A stretch of 64,000 nt of DNA from Myxococcales bacterium (GCA_003151595.1 PLXW01000030.1:26987-90986); one strand, 5' to 3'; counted from the first letter of the stretch, positions 25,755-35,600 are shown. Numbers and translations: made by a program. The notes: generated by a model from the sequence alone, not told the origin.

Positions 25755-28058
25755 ATGAGCGTCGTCGGCATCGACCTCGGGACCACGAACACCGTCGTGG
25801 CATGCGTGCGCAACGGGCGCGTGCACGTGCTCGGCGACGAGCAAGGGCGGAGGCTTCTGCCCAGCGTGGTGAGCTTCCATCCGAACGGCGACACGCTCGT
25901 CGGTCACGCCGCGAAGGCGCGGCGGGCGGTCGATGCGAAGAACACGATCGCAAGCGTCAAGCGTCTGCTCGGGCGGACGTGGAACAGCCCCGAGCTGGAG
26001 AAGGCGCGCGCGCGGTTCGCCTTCGAGATGAAAGAGGGGCCGGGGCAAGGGCCGCTCGTCGTGGCGCGCGGCAAGGAGTACACGCTGCCGGAGATCGGCG
26101 CGTTCGTGCTGAAGCGCGCGCGAGAGATCGCGGAGACTGCGCTCGGCGAGCGGGTGGAGCGCGCGGTCATCACCGTGCCGGCCCACTTCAACGAGCTTCA
26201 GCGCGCGGCGACGAAGGTCGCCGGGCGCGTGGCCGGGCTCGAGGTGCTGCGCATCTTGAACGAGCCGACGGCGGCGGCGCTGGCGTACGGGCTCGGCAAG
26301 GGGGCCAAGGAGCGCATCGCCATCTACGACTTCGGCGGCGGCACGTTCGACGCGACGCTGCTCGACTTGAACGGCAACGTCTTCGAGGTGCTCGCCACCG
26401 CCGGCGATCCGTTCCTCGGCGGCGACGACATCGACGACGCCATCGCCGATCGCATGGCCGACGCCTTCCTCGTGCAGCACCGCTTCGATCCGCGCAGCGA
26501 CGGGCAGACGCTGGAGCGCCTTCGCCAGGCGGCCGAGCAGGTGAAAATGGCGCTCTCGACGCAGGAGCAGACGCAGGTGCACCTGCGCGAGATCGCGTTC
26601 GGCGTCGGCGGCGCGCACCTCGATCTGATCTTCGGACTGTCGCGCGCCGAGCTCGACAAGATGACCGAGCCGTTCATCGAGCGGTCGTTCAAGGTGACGC
26701 AGGACGCGCTGGCGCTGGCGCGCCTGGCGCCGAGCGAATTCGATCGGACGATCCTCGTGGGGGGCACATCGCGCATTCCGCTCGTGCGGCGCCGCGTGGA
26801 GGCGTTCTTCGGCGCGCCGCCGATGGATCGCATGAACCCGGACGAGGTCGTGGCGATCGGCGCGGCCATCCAGGCCGCGGCTCTGACGGACGCCTCGCGC
26901 AGGCGGAGCATTCCGCCGCCCCCCACGGCGTTCAGCGTCGCGCGAAAGTCGGCTCCGTCGTTCAGCGACGCCGCGCCGCAGTCGTCGCGGGCGCCGTCGA
27001 GTCAGGAGCTCTCGGTCGACGAAGATCAAGAGACGCAGGCGATGCGACGCGACTCGATCCCCGCGTCGGGGCGCGAGTCGGCGCCGCCGGCGACGTCGCG
27101 CGGCACGGGGCCCGGGTCGGCGACGGCGCCGCAACCGGCGCTCCTCACGTCGACCGCGCGCATGACGCCGCCGCCGCCCCCCACGACGCGCACGGCGCAG
27201 CCCTCGTCCCCTGCCCTTCCGCGCAGCACCGCGCCGATGCCCGCGCGTCAGAGCGCGCCGGCCATCGTGCCGATGGGGCAAGCGCCGCCGCCGCCCGCGT
27301 CGAAAGCGACGCCGACGTCGCGACCGTTCGGGACGATCGACGAGCCGTCGCCCGGGTCGTTCGTGGGTGGCCTCACGTCGATTCAAGGCGCGCCCCCTCC
27401 GCAAGCGCCGCCTTCGCAAGCGGTTCCTCCGTCCCCCCCGGCCCGCGAACGCCAGCCCTCGGCGCCGTCGTTCGCCTCGCCGTTCAATCCGCTCTCGCTC
27501 CCGGAGGCGTCCGCGCCGGGCAACGCGCTCCAGCAGTTCATGCACGCGCCGACGCAGTCGCAACCGCCGCCTGCGCCGCCGCAATACATGAGCCAGCCGC
27601 CGCGCGCGCCGGTGTTCACGCAGAGCATGCCGCCGCCGGTGCTCATCGACGTGACGCCGCGCGCGCTCGTCGTGGAGACGGCGGGAGGGTACTGCGACAC
27701 GGTCATCCCGCGGAACGCGAAGATCCCGTGCGAGCGCACGCGCATCTTCGCGACGGCGCAAGACGGGCAGCAGCTCGTGCGCGTGCGCGTCGCGCAGGGC
27801 GAGGACGCGGCGTTCCGCGGCAACACGTACCTGGGCGAGGTGGAGCTCACCGGAATTCCGGCGGCGGCGCGCGGTGAGGTGAGCGTTCAAGTCACGTTCG
27901 AGCTCGACGCCGACGGTACGCTCCGCGTACGCGCCGCCGATCCGATCACCGGACGGCAAGCGACGGCCATGCTTCGGCTCACGGGCATCGCCGCCGAGTC
28001 GGAGATCGCGTCGATGCGCGCGCGCATGGAGCAATCCGGCGCCATCGTTGGTGGGTGA
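25755..28058 (+). CDS. Hsp70-type chaperone with long proline-rich linker
   Basis: A 767-residue protein. Residues 1-385 are a complete Hsp70 ATPase domain: GIDLGTTNTVVA (phosphate 1), YDFGGGTFDATLLDL (phosphate 2), GDPFLGGDDIDDAI, and the adenosine motif ILVGGTSRIPLVR. In place of the short DnaK linker there are about 240 residues dominated by Pro, Ser, Ala and Gln. About 140 residues after that resemble the beta subdomain of an Hsp70 substrate domain (IDVTPRALVVETAGGYCDTV ... FELDADGTLRVRAADP). The helical lid seems shortened. The start ATG 25755 was chosen because GIDLGTT should lie near the N-terminus. Three bases later comes a J-domain gene, its likely co-chaperone. It is not the housekeeping DnaK. 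Confidence 0.9.
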   Translation: MSVVGIDLGTTNTVVACVRNGRVHVLGDEQGRRLLPSVVSFHPNGDTLVGHAAKARRAVDAKNTIASVKRLLGRTWNSPELEKARARFAFEMKEGPGQGPLVVARGKEYTLPEIGAFVLKRAREIAETALGERVERAVITVPAHFNELQRAATKVAGRVAGLEVLRILNEPTAAALAYGLGKGAKERIAIYDFGGGTFDATLLDLNGNVFEVLATAGDPFLGGDDIDDAIADRMADAFLVQHRFDPRSDGQTLERLRQAAEQVKMALSTQEQTQVHLREIAFGVGGAHLDLIFGLSRAELDKMTEPFIERSFKVTQDALALARLAPSEFDRTILVGGTSRIPLVRRRVEAFFGAPPMDRMNPDEVVAIGAAIQAAALTDASRRRSIPPPPTAFSVARKSAPSFSDAAPQSSRAPSSQELSVDEDQETQAMRRDSIPASGRESAPPATSRGTGPGSATAPQPALLTSTARMTPPPPPTTRTAQPSSPALPRSTAPMPARQSAPAIVPMGQAPPPPASKATPTSRPFGTIDEPSPGSFVGGLTSIQGAPPPQAPPSQAVPPSPPARERQPSAPSFASPFNPLSLPEASAPGNALQQFMHAPTQSQPPPAPPQYMSQPPRAPVFTQSMPPPVLIDVTPRALVVETAGGYCDTVIPRNAKIPCERTRIFATAQDGQQLVRVRVAQGEDAAFRGNTYLGEVELTGIPAAARGEVSVQVTFELDADGTLRVRAADPITGRQATAMLRLTGIAAESEIASMRARMEQSGAIVGG

Positions 28059-28061
28059 CCC

Positions 28062-28589
28062 GTGGACCGCGCAGTCATCCTGGCGTGGCTGCGGGTCCTC
28101 GACGACCTCACGTACTACGCGCTGATGGGCATCCCGGACGGCTCGGGCCCCGACGAGATCAAGCGCGCCTTCCACGCCTTCGCCGAGAACTTCCACCCCG
28201 ACGCGCACGCCGGTCGCCCGAACGACGAGCGCGAGGCCATCGCCCGCATCTTCCGCCGCGGCACCGAGGCGTACCGCGTGCTCGAGAACCCTGCGCTTCG
28301 TGCGCAGTACGACGCCTCGCTGGCGGACGGTGAGGCGCCGTCGGTGGCGTCGCGCCGCTCGTCGCTGCCGCCGGCGCGCGAGCGCGTCCCCGGACCGAAG
28401 CGCCTCGAGGACACGCTGAAGTCGCCGATGGCCCGCCCGTTCGCGCGACGCGCCGAGGAGCTGGTGAAGAAGGGCGACTGGAAGCAGGCCAAGCTGCAGC
28501 TCTCGCTGGCGAAGAACTACGACCCGGACAACGAGGCCATCGCGCTCTTGATGAAGGACCTCGACGTGAAGATCCGCGGCGCGAAGTAG
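28062..28589 (+). CDS. J-domain protein, likely co-chaperone of the adjacent Hsp70
   Basis: A 175-residue protein starting at GTG 28062, 3 bp after the Hsp70 stop. Residues 15-75 form a J domain: YYALMGIPDGSGPDEIKRAF, the HPD tripeptide at 45-47 and a YRVLENPALRAQYD end. The J domain stimulates Hsp70 ATP hydrolysis through HPD. After a Ser/Pro linker, residues 125-175 contain a helical TPR-like pair (FARRAEELVKKGDWKQAKLQLSLAKNYDPDNEAI). There is no Gly/Phe region or zinc finger, so it is not DnaJ itself. The pairing with a specialised Hsp70 suggests a dedicated client. Confidence 0.9.
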   Translation: MDRAVILAWLRVLDDLTYYALMGIPDGSGPDEIKRAFHAFAENFHPDAHAGRPNDEREAIARIFRRGTEAYRVLENPALRAQYDASLADGEAPSVASRRSSLPPARERVPGPKRLEDTLKSPMARPFARRAEELVKKGDWKQAKLQLSLAKNYDPDNEAIALLMKDLDVKIRGAK

Positions 28590-28690
28590 CCGCGCTCCCC
28601 CCTCGCGTACGATTTCTAGCAACGTTCGGCGCGAACGATCCGATGGGACTAGTGAGGGCGTGATCTACCCCACGCTCCACCGAAGGACCC

Positions 28691-30067
28691 ATGACGCTCG
28701 CGCGCTTCGTTGCCGTCTCGCTTTCTCCCCTCCCGCTCCTCCTCGCCACGACGAGCGCCCAGGCGCAGCCGTCGAACGCCCCCAGCGACGACCAGGCGCT
28801 GTTCCCGTACGAGGAACCTGCGGCCGCTCCGATCGTGCGGCAGCCCGAGGCGCAGAAGGCGCCTGTGGCTCCCGAGCCGCCGTCGCCGCGATTCGGCGAG
28901 CGGGGGGAGATCGTGCTGACGGCCTCGTCGGGCGGGGCGAACGGCGCCGGAATTTCGTACGCGCAATACTCCGGGAGCCTCGCCACGTACTTGTCCGGTT
29001 CGTTCGAGGTCGGTCTCGACTACTTCCTCGTGAGCCACTTCTCGCTCGGGTTCGACGTCAGCGCGGGCTTTGCCAACAACACCGGCTACGGCGCGGACAG
29101 TAGCCTCGTGCAGACGAAGAGCACGAGCGTCTCCGGCGGGTTGCGGTTCGGCGCCGACCTTCCGCTCGGCGACACCTTCTCTTTCTATCCGCGCCTCACG
29201 CTCGGCGTCCTGGACAGCCACCGCAGCGAGAGCCTCGTGTCGGGCCAGTCGCTCTCGGTCGCGGGGAGCGCGGTGGGCTCCCCGGAGACCTCGCAGGTCG
29301 GGCCGTGGATGAATCTCTACGCTCCGTTGCTCGTGCACCCGACGTCCCACTTCTTCTTCGGCGCGGGGCCTCGCCTCGCACACACCTTCGCGAACACGAC
29401 GGGAGCCGCGCCAGGCGTGAGCGGACAGCCGACGACGCTCGGCGCCTCGTTCGTCATCGGCGGATGGTGGGGTGGCGACGAGGCTGCGCCATCGACGCCC
29501 ATCGCCGCGCCCGCGAGCGGGCTGCGCGAGCGCCGCTTCGGCGACCAAGGGACCTTCGTCATCACGAGCGAGACGAGCGGGTACGCGCTGTCGGCGACCT
29601 ACGCCGGAACCAACGCCTCGAGCCTCAGCGTGTACGTCTCGCCGGGCTTCGATTACTTCGTCGCCGATCACGTCTCGATCGGCGTCGACCTGTGGGGGAG
29701 CTACGGCAACACGGTCGGCTTCGACGCCAGCGGCGCGAAGGTCACGCAGTCGTCGACGTCCTTCGGTCTCGCGCCCCGCTTCGGCGTGGACGTGCCCGTC
29801 TCGGACTCGGTCTCGTGGTACCCGCGCGCCGAGATCGGCGCCGGCCCCATCGTCCAGAACGAGAGCAGCAACGGCGCCTCGAATGACCACACCTCGATGC
29901 GCGTCTTCGTCTCCGCGGAGGCGCCCATCCTCTTTCACGCCGCGCGCCACTTCTTCGCAGGCGCGGGGCCGACCGTCTACCACGACCTCTCGCAGGTCGA
30001 TCAGAACGGCACCTCGAACGCCGGCACCCAGTTCGGCGCGAGCGTCCTCGTCGGCGGTTGGCTATAG
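28691..30067 (+). CDS. Outer-membrane-barrel-like protein made of two homologous halves
   Basis: A 458-residue protein with a signal peptide (LPLLLATTSAQAQ). It has two similar halves of about 190 residues: each begins with F-G-[ED]-[RQ]-G-x-[IF]-V-[LI]-T (about 67 and 281), continues with a strand pattern such as DYFLVSHFSLGFDVSAGF / DYFVADHVSIGVDLWGSY, has HFFFGAGP / HFFAGAGP, and ends in FVIGGWW / VLVGGWL. Alternating hydrophobic/polar strands and the terminal aromatic residue suit an outer-membrane barrel. It may be one large barrel built by duplication or two small ones. The function is unknown. It starts its own unit after a 101-bp gap. Confidence 0.8.
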   Translation: MTLARFVAVSLSPLPLLLATTSAQAQPSNAPSDDQALFPYEEPAAAPIVRQPEAQKAPVAPEPPSPRFGERGEIVLTASSGGANGAGISYAQYSGSLATYLSGSFEVGLDYFLVSHFSLGFDVSAGFANNTGYGADSSLVQTKSTSVSGGLRFGADLPLGDTFSFYPRLTLGVLDSHRSESLVSGQSLSVAGSAVGSPETSQVGPWMNLYAPLLVHPTSHFFFGAGPRLAHTFANTTGAAPGVSGQPTTLGASFVIGGWWGGDEAAPSTPIAAPASGLRERRFGDQGTFVITSETSGYALSATYAGTNASSLSVYVSPGFDYFVADHVSIGVDLWGSYGNTVGFDASGAKVTQSSTSFGLAPRFGVDVPVSDSVSWYPRAEIGAGPIVQNESSNGASNDHTSMRVFVSAEAPILFHAARHFFAGAGPTVYHDLSQVDQNGTSNAGTQFGASVLVGGWL

Positions 30068-30089
30068 GCGTGCTAGCGTGTGCCTCGCG

Positions 30090-30827
30090 ATGACCTCGCG
30101 CGCACGCGCCACCGGCACGACGGCCGCCGACTACGCCTTCTACGCGACGATCGCCGTGGCGACCGGGCTGTACGTGTGGCTCATCAACCTCGTCTTCTTG
30201 CGTGTCCCCACCGAGAAGACGATGGGCATCGTGCAGAAGATTTTCTACTTCCACGTGCCGTCGGCGTACTCGATGTACATCGGAGCCGCGGCCTGCTTCT
30301 TCGGCTCGGTGATGTACCTGATCCGCCCCACCGACGCGCGCGACGCGCTCGCGCGCGCCGGGGCCGAGGTCGCCGTCGTGTTCGGCGCCATCGTGCTCAC
30401 GACCGGCCCGCTGTGGGCCGCGAAGGCGTGGGGGTTCTACTGGACCTGGGACCCGCGCCTCACGACGGCGCTCCTCAGCGTCCTGATCTACGTCGCGTAC
30501 CTCGTCCTCCGCGGCTTCGCGGGCGACGGTGAAGGCGAGCGGAAGTTCGCCGCCGCGCTCGGCATCCTCGGCGCCGCCAATCTTCCCATCATTCACTTCA
30601 GTGTTCAGAAGTGGAGCGGCCAGCACCCTACGGTCATCACCGGCAAGGGGGGCGGCCTCGCGCACCCCGACATGAAGCTCGCGCTCGGCCTCGGCTTCGC
30701 GGCGTTCACGCTGTTCGCGCTCGCCGCGTTGTGGGTGCGCGTTCGCGTCGAGGTCGGCAAGAGCCGCCTCGCGCGGGCCGAAGAAGACGCGATCGATCTC
30801 GGCATCGACGATCGGAACGAAGGATGA
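30090..30827 (+). CDS. ccmC: Cytochrome c biogenesis heme-handling protein, CcmC family
   Basis: A 245-residue polytopic membrane protein with about six hydrophobic segments. Heme-handling marks are present: a conserved histidine in FYFHVPSAY (His55), the tryptophan-rich WGFYWTWDPR (114-123) facing the periplasm, and a second histidine in NLPIIHFSVQKW (His169). CcmC binds heme and passes it to CcmE for attachment to apocytochromes. The start ATG 30090 gives a family-length protein. Its stop overlaps the start of the next gene, a CcmD-like protein, consistent with a ccm set; ccmA, ccmB, ccmE and ccmF are not in the window. Confidence 0.92.
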   Translation: MTSRARATGTTAADYAFYATIAVATGLYVWLINLVFLRVPTEKTMGIVQKIFYFHVPSAYSMYIGAAACFFGSVMYLIRPTDARDALARAGAEVAVVFGAIVLTTGPLWAAKAWGFYWTWDPRLTTALLSVLIYVAYLVLRGFAGDGEGERKFAAALGILGAANLPIIHFSVQKWSGQHPTVITGKGGGLAHPDMKLALGLGFAAFTLFALAALWVRVRVEVGKSRLARAEEDAIDLGIDDRNEG

Positions 30828-31114
30828 TGCAGAACACCACCGTCACGGCTCCCGCGGGAACGGCTCCCGCTGACTCGGCGAAAGCCGCCGACGCTCCGAC
30901 GCCCGATGGACGCTCCACCACGTTCCAGGCGGTCCAAGGGGGCGAAGAGCAACACAGCGGCACCACGCTCCTCGTCGAGGCGTACTCCGTCCTCTGGGTC
31001 ATCTTGATGGCGTGGCTGCTGCTCGTCTGGCGCCGCCAGAAGAACGCCGACGCCCGCCTCGACGACCTCGAGAAGGCGATCGATCGCGCCGCGGCCAAGC
31101 TCGAAAAGAAGTAG
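30824..31114 (+). CDS. CcmD-like small membrane protein
   Basis: A 96-residue protein whose ATG overlaps the ccmC TGA (ATGA). After a polar N-terminus comes one transmembrane helix (LVEAYSVLWVILMAWLLLVW, about 50-69) followed by RRQ and a charged helix (DARLDDLEKAIDRAAAKLEKK). A Y-x-x-x-W/hydrophobic helix followed by Arg pairs next to CcmC is the CcmD arrangement; CcmD helps release holo-CcmE. The long N-terminal polar region is unusual. A second in-frame ATG at 30827 is equally possible. Confidence 0.75.
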   Translation: MMQNTTVTAPAGTAPADSAKAADAPTPDGRSTTFQAVQGGEEQHSGTTLLVEAYSVLWVILMAWLLLVWRRQKNADARLDDLEKAIDRAAAKLEKK

Positions 31115-31126
31115 GCGGCCGGCCCC

Positions 31127-31261
31127 ATGGGAATGCCCACCGTCGAGCACATCATCTTCATCCCCGTGGTCCTCATGCTCGGCGGGGTCATCGGCTTCAT
31201 TTTCGGCTCGCGTGCGGCGCGCACCGCGATAGAGAAGAAGCGCAAACGCAACCGGGAGTGA
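31127..31261 (+). CDS. 44-residue single-pass membrane protein
   Basis: ATG 31127 opens a 45-codon frame ending TGA 31259-31261: a short N-terminus, one hydrophobic helix (HIIFIPVVLMLGGVIGFIFG) and a strongly basic tail (AARTAIEKKRKRNRE), an ideal positive-inside membrane peptide. It sits 12 bp after the CcmD-like gene and 6 bp before the acyl-CoA dehydrogenase on the same strand, filling the gap exactly. The role is unknown; it could belong to the ccm group. Confidence 0.65.
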   Translation: MGMPTVEHIIFIPVVLMLGGVIGFIFGSRAARTAIEKKRKRNRE

Positions 31262-31267
31262 CGGCGC

Positions 31268-32409
<1,142 letters not shown>

Positions 32410-32410
<1 letters not shown>

Positions 32411-32907
32411 TGCGCCTCGCCGTCGCGTGCGCGCTCTGCGCCTTGTCGTGCGCCGGCGCCAACCGCGACGTCGTCCCCGAAACCCACGACGTCCGCGCCG
32501 GCGAGTCGGGAAGCGACAAGCAGGACTCCTACGCCTTCATCGCGCGGCGCCCCATGGGTTTCGTCGCCTTGTCGAACGAGCACGGCCTCGGCCCAGAAAT
32601 CGCGTCGGGCGCCGTCGGCCACCTCGCCGACTCGCTCGACGCCTGCGCGACGGGCCTCGCGCGAAACGGCCGACTCGTCGACGGCGCCGTCCGCGTCTCG
32701 GCCACGATCGGCCCCGAGGGCTCGGTCTCCGTCTCCCACGTCACCGTCGCCCCTGGTGACGCCGTCGCCGCGAACGCGCTCCTGTGCGTGATCGCCCCGC
32801 TCAAAATGATCACCTTCACGCCCGTCGACGCCAAGGCGCAGCGCGGGATCGCGATCGACGCCTCGTGGGGCCCAGCGGGAGTCACGACCGCGCCGAAGTC
32901 GAACTAG
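32410..32907 (+). CDS. Lipoprotein with AgmX/TonB-C-like domain
   Basis: A 165-residue protein whose ATG overlaps the acyl-CoA dehydrogenase stop. The leader ends in a lipobox-like CALSCAG. The C-terminal 80 residues (GAVRVSATIGPEGSVSVSHVTVAPGDAVAANALLCVIAPLKMITFTPVD) resemble the domain repeated at the end of myxobacterial AgmX/PglI-type proteins and TonB-like C-termini, usually a protein-protein or peptidoglycan-contact module. Five cysteines include CATG and LLCVI. The function is unknown. Confidence 0.72.
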
Positions 32908-32910
32908 TTA

Positions 32911-32945
32911 TCCGCGCCCCAGCGAAACGCTCCGCGCCCCAGCGA
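32911..32945. repeat. 15-bp direct repeat pair
   Basis: TCCGCGCCCCAGCGA occurs at 32911-32925 and again at 32931-32945, 20 bp apart start to start, directly after the lipoprotein stop. The pair precedes the long inverted repeat and may be part of the same intergenic element. Confidence 0.75.
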
Positions 32946-32975
32946 GCTCCCCAATGCATCCCCCTCCCAACAAGT

Positions 32976-33061
32976 CCGGTGGGGGTCTCCGAGCGCAGGG
33001 AGGGCGGTAGCGATCCGCTTTGGAGCAATTCCGCCCTCCCGAGTACGGAGACCCCCATCGG
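32976..33061. repeat. Long two-stage inverted repeat in a convergent intergenic region
   Basis: The outer arms 32976-32991 and 33046-33061 match at 15 of 16 positions (core GGGGGTCTCCG / CGGAGACCCCC). The inner arms 32998-33007 and 33031-33040 are perfect (GGGAGGGCGG / CCGCCCTCCC). A 23-nt loop separates the inner arms, and 6-nt and 5-nt unpaired stretches separate the stages. It lies between convergent genes (stops at 32907 and 33106). It could act as a two-way terminator or be a dispersed palindromic element; there is no transposase. Confidence 0.75.
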
Positions 33062-33105
33062 GCGAGCGCCCCGGAGTCTCCGCTCCTCTCGCTCCCGTCC
33101 CCCCG

Positions 33106-34254
33106 CTACGGCCCCGCCGCGTACGTCTTCGGCATGTCGAGCGTGATCGACGCCGGCGCAATAGCCGCCGCGATCGCGCTGTAGACCGGCGTCGTCGTGC
33201 TCCCGTCCTGCCCCACGTAGAGCATCGTCCCCACGCTCCAGTCGAACAGCGTCGGCCCCGCCTCGTGCTTCCCCACCGAGTACACCGGCGTCACGCTCCG
33301 CACGAGCGGCCCCGAGTCGCCGTAGCGCGCCGCGAACCCGATCGCGCTCGCCCGCGTCTTCGCCCCCGGCAGCGCGTCGTATCCCGTGTACAGCACACGC
33401 ACCTGCACGCGCCCTGCCGCCGTCGTGCGCGGCGACACGAACGGATCGGCCACCTGCCCCGAATCGAACGGCGGCGACGCATCGCCTGCAAGCGTGCTCA
33501 CGTCGAACGGAAACGGCGAGAACACCGGATCGATCGTCGCGGGCGTCGACGGATCCGCGTCGGCGCGCGTCCACGTGATCCCATCGGGGCTCGTCGCTTC
33601 CCCGATCGAGTTCGCCGCCGCGTAGAACATGTGCCACACGCCGTTCGGAAATACCGCGACGCTCGGCTCCGTCGGCGCCGTCGTCTCCCACGTCAGCGGC
33701 ACGTCGGTCGCCAGCACCGGCGCCGCCCGCTTCGTGAACGTCAGCCCGTCGGTCGACGTCGCCAGCCCGATGCCTCCCGCCGCCGCGTAATACAGATAGA
33801 CGCTCGCCCCCACGCGCATCGCGCTCGGCGAGTGAACGTCCCCCCCTTCGCCCCCTTCCCATTCAGCGTCCGCGCTCAGCACCACCTTCGGCGCATCACC
33901 GTTCGTCGGATCCAGCGACGTCCCGAAGAAGCTCCGCGCGTCGTCGGCGTGCGTCCGCATGATCACGCTGTGATAAAATCCTTTCACGATCTCGGACGCC
34001 GTCACGTACAGCGCCACCCGCGCGCTCGCCGGATCCGCGTCGAGCGCCAGCGCCGACGGCTCGCGGTACTTCGCGTTCACCCCGTCGAGCACGTACGGCG
34101 GAATCCCCTGCGCCTCGTCCTCCCCCAGCTTCCGGAACGGCCCCATCCCCGACGTCGGCAGATTCACCCCGCCCGGCCCTTCATCGCCGAGCGTCGCGCA
34201 CGACAGCGCCACCAGCGCCATTCCCGCGTGAGCAAAGAGGCTACGCGCGCGCAT
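33106..34254 (-). CDS. Lipoprotein with five-bladed beta-propeller (GH43/GH32-like) fold
   Basis: A 382-residue protein with a lipobox-type leader (ALVALSC, Cys at about 19). The repeated patterns GGIGLATSTDGLTFTKRAAPVL, NSIGEATSPDGITWTRAD and VWHMFYAAA are those of glycosidase-like five-bladed propellers (families 32, 43 and 68). The catalytic acids cannot be assigned with confidence, so it may bind rather than cut glycans. Its ATG overlaps the stop of the upstream FadL-like gene (TGATG), making it the last gene of a three-gene surface operon. Confidence 0.75.
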   Translation of the reverse strand: MRARSLFAHAGMALVALSCATLGDEGPGGVNLPTSGMGPFRKLGEDEAQGIPPYVLDGVNAKYREPSALALDADPASARVALYVTASEIVKGFYHSVIMRTHADDARSFFGTSLDPTNGDAPKVVLSADAEWEGGEGGDVHSPSAMRVGASVYLYYAAAGGIGLATSTDGLTFTKRAAPVLATDVPLTWETTAPTEPSVAVFPNGVWHMFYAAANSIGEATSPDGITWTRADADPSTPATIDPVFSPFPFDVSTLAGDASPPFDSGQVADPFVSPRTTAAGRVQVRVLYTGYDALPGAKTRASAIGFAARYGDSGPLVRSVTPVYSVGKHEAGPTLFDWSVGTMLYVGQDGSTTTPVYSAIAAAIAPASITLDMPKTYAAGP

Positions 34255-35600
34255 CAAAACCCCGCCGTGAGCGTCGCGCCCAGGTTCCAGATGTGCCCGC
34301 CCGCCGTATAGTCGCCAACGTAGTCCACCGGGCTCGCCTTCGTCGTCGTCCCCGTCGGCAGCTCGCTCAGCTGCGCGTGAACGTCGAGCCGCAGATCGCG
34401 CGGCAGCTCGGGGATCAGATCCACCGCGCGCCCTCCGAGCCCCAGCGAGAACGCGTGCCGGTCGCGATCGATATAGTTCGTCTCGCCGGTCTGCGCGCCG
34501 ATCGGCGTCTTGTCGTACTCGTATCCGCCACGCACGAACGCCTCCCAGTGGTTCGATTGAAACACGCGCCACTCGACGCCCACGCGCGGCACGATCCGAT
34601 CGTGCATCGCGATCGGCAAGATGGTCGTCGGCGCCGGCGTCGTCGGCGGCGTGATGTTCGCGGGCCACCCCCCCTTCGGCGGCGGGATGTTCAGCACCAC
34701 GCTCACGTCCGAGACCGGCGGCACGTACGCGCTCCAGTTCACCCACGTCAGATCGAAATTCGCGCGCAGCCCCTTCACGGGCTCCCACGAGTTCCCGAGC
34801 ACCAGCTGCTGCGGGAGGAAGTTGTTCACGCTGTCGGTCTGCAGGTCGTAGTACGCGGTCGTCAGGCCCGAGATGTTTCCGCGGAGCTTCGCGTTGAGAT
34901 CGAGCGAGAGCGAGAACTGCCCGCGGTACACCACGGCCACCGCCCAGTTTTTCGCCGGCGCGATCCGCACGCCGAGCTCGGGGTAACGGATCGCCGTGAG
35001 GTCGGCGTCGACCGAGTGGCGCACCTGCGAGTTGTCCGTCTGGAAGATGTCGAGCTGCCCGCTGATGTCGATGGCCCCGGTGGTCGACGACATGAACGAC
35101 AGCCCGCCGCCGATCTGAAGCCACGGCACCGGGCTCACCGCCAGGCTCGCCGCGAGATAGAGGCGCTGGTTGCGGTTGTCGTAGAGCTCCCAGCGCGGCT
35201 GATCCTGCTGCTCGGCGCGTACGCGCGACAGACGATCGTCGGGCAAGTGGATCGCGAACCCGAACGCGAACGGAACGCCGGCGATCACCCCCGGCGCCAC
35301 GAGCCCGCCGACGAGTCCGCGAACGGGATCCACGCCCGAGTCGCGCCCGTTGATCTTGAGCGCGTGGTTCACGCTCATGTAGCCGACGGACAGCTCGAGG
35401 CGCCGCGCGAGCGCGAGCCCCGCGGGGTTGTAGTAGTTCGCGCTGAAGTCGTGCACGTCGGCGGAGCTCGCGCCGGCCATCGCCGTCTCGCGCGAGCCGA
35501 AGCCGAACGCATCGAGCGGATTGGCGCGCGCCGGAGAGGCGAACGCGCACGCGAAGACGCACGCCAGGCTAGACGCGAAAGGCTTGATCCGCGCGCGCAT
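34254..35600 (-). CDS. FadL/OmpP1-like outer-membrane transporter (second gene of operon)
   Basis: A 448-residue protein with signal peptide (ACAFASPARA) and a mature N-terminus NPLDAFGFGSRETAMAGAS ... DFSANYYNPAGLAL. The GSRETAMGGA-like start and NPAGL are signatures of the FadL hatch region. The rest is alternating beta strands ending in aromatic Phe (ATLTAGF), as needed for barrel insertion. FadL proteins let fatty acids or other hydrophobic molecules through the outer membrane. It is co-transcribed with a paralogue upstream and the propeller lipoprotein downstream; both joints are TGATG overlaps. Confidence 0.88.
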   Translation of the reverse strand: MRARIKPFASSLACVFACAFASPARANPLDAFGFGSRETAMAGASSADVHDFSANYYNPAGLALARRLELSVGYMSVNHALKINGRDSGVDPVRGLVGGLVAPGVIAGVPFAFGFAIHLPDDRLSRVRAEQQDQPRWELYDNRNQRLYLAASLAVSPVPWLQIGGGLSFMSSTTGAIDISGQLDIFQTDNSQVRHSVDADLTAIRYPELGVRIAPAKNWAVAVVYRGQFSLSLDLNAKLRGNISGLTTAYYDLQTDSVNNFLPQQLVLGNSWEPVKGLRANFDLTWVNWSAYVPPVSDVSVVLNIPPPKGGWPANITPPTTPAPTTILPIAMHDRIVPRVGVEWRVFQSNHWEAFVRGGYEYDKTPIGAQTGETNYIDRDRHAFSLGLGGRAVDLIPELPRDLRLDVHAQLSELPTGTTTKASPVDYVGDYTAGGHIWNLGATLTAGF

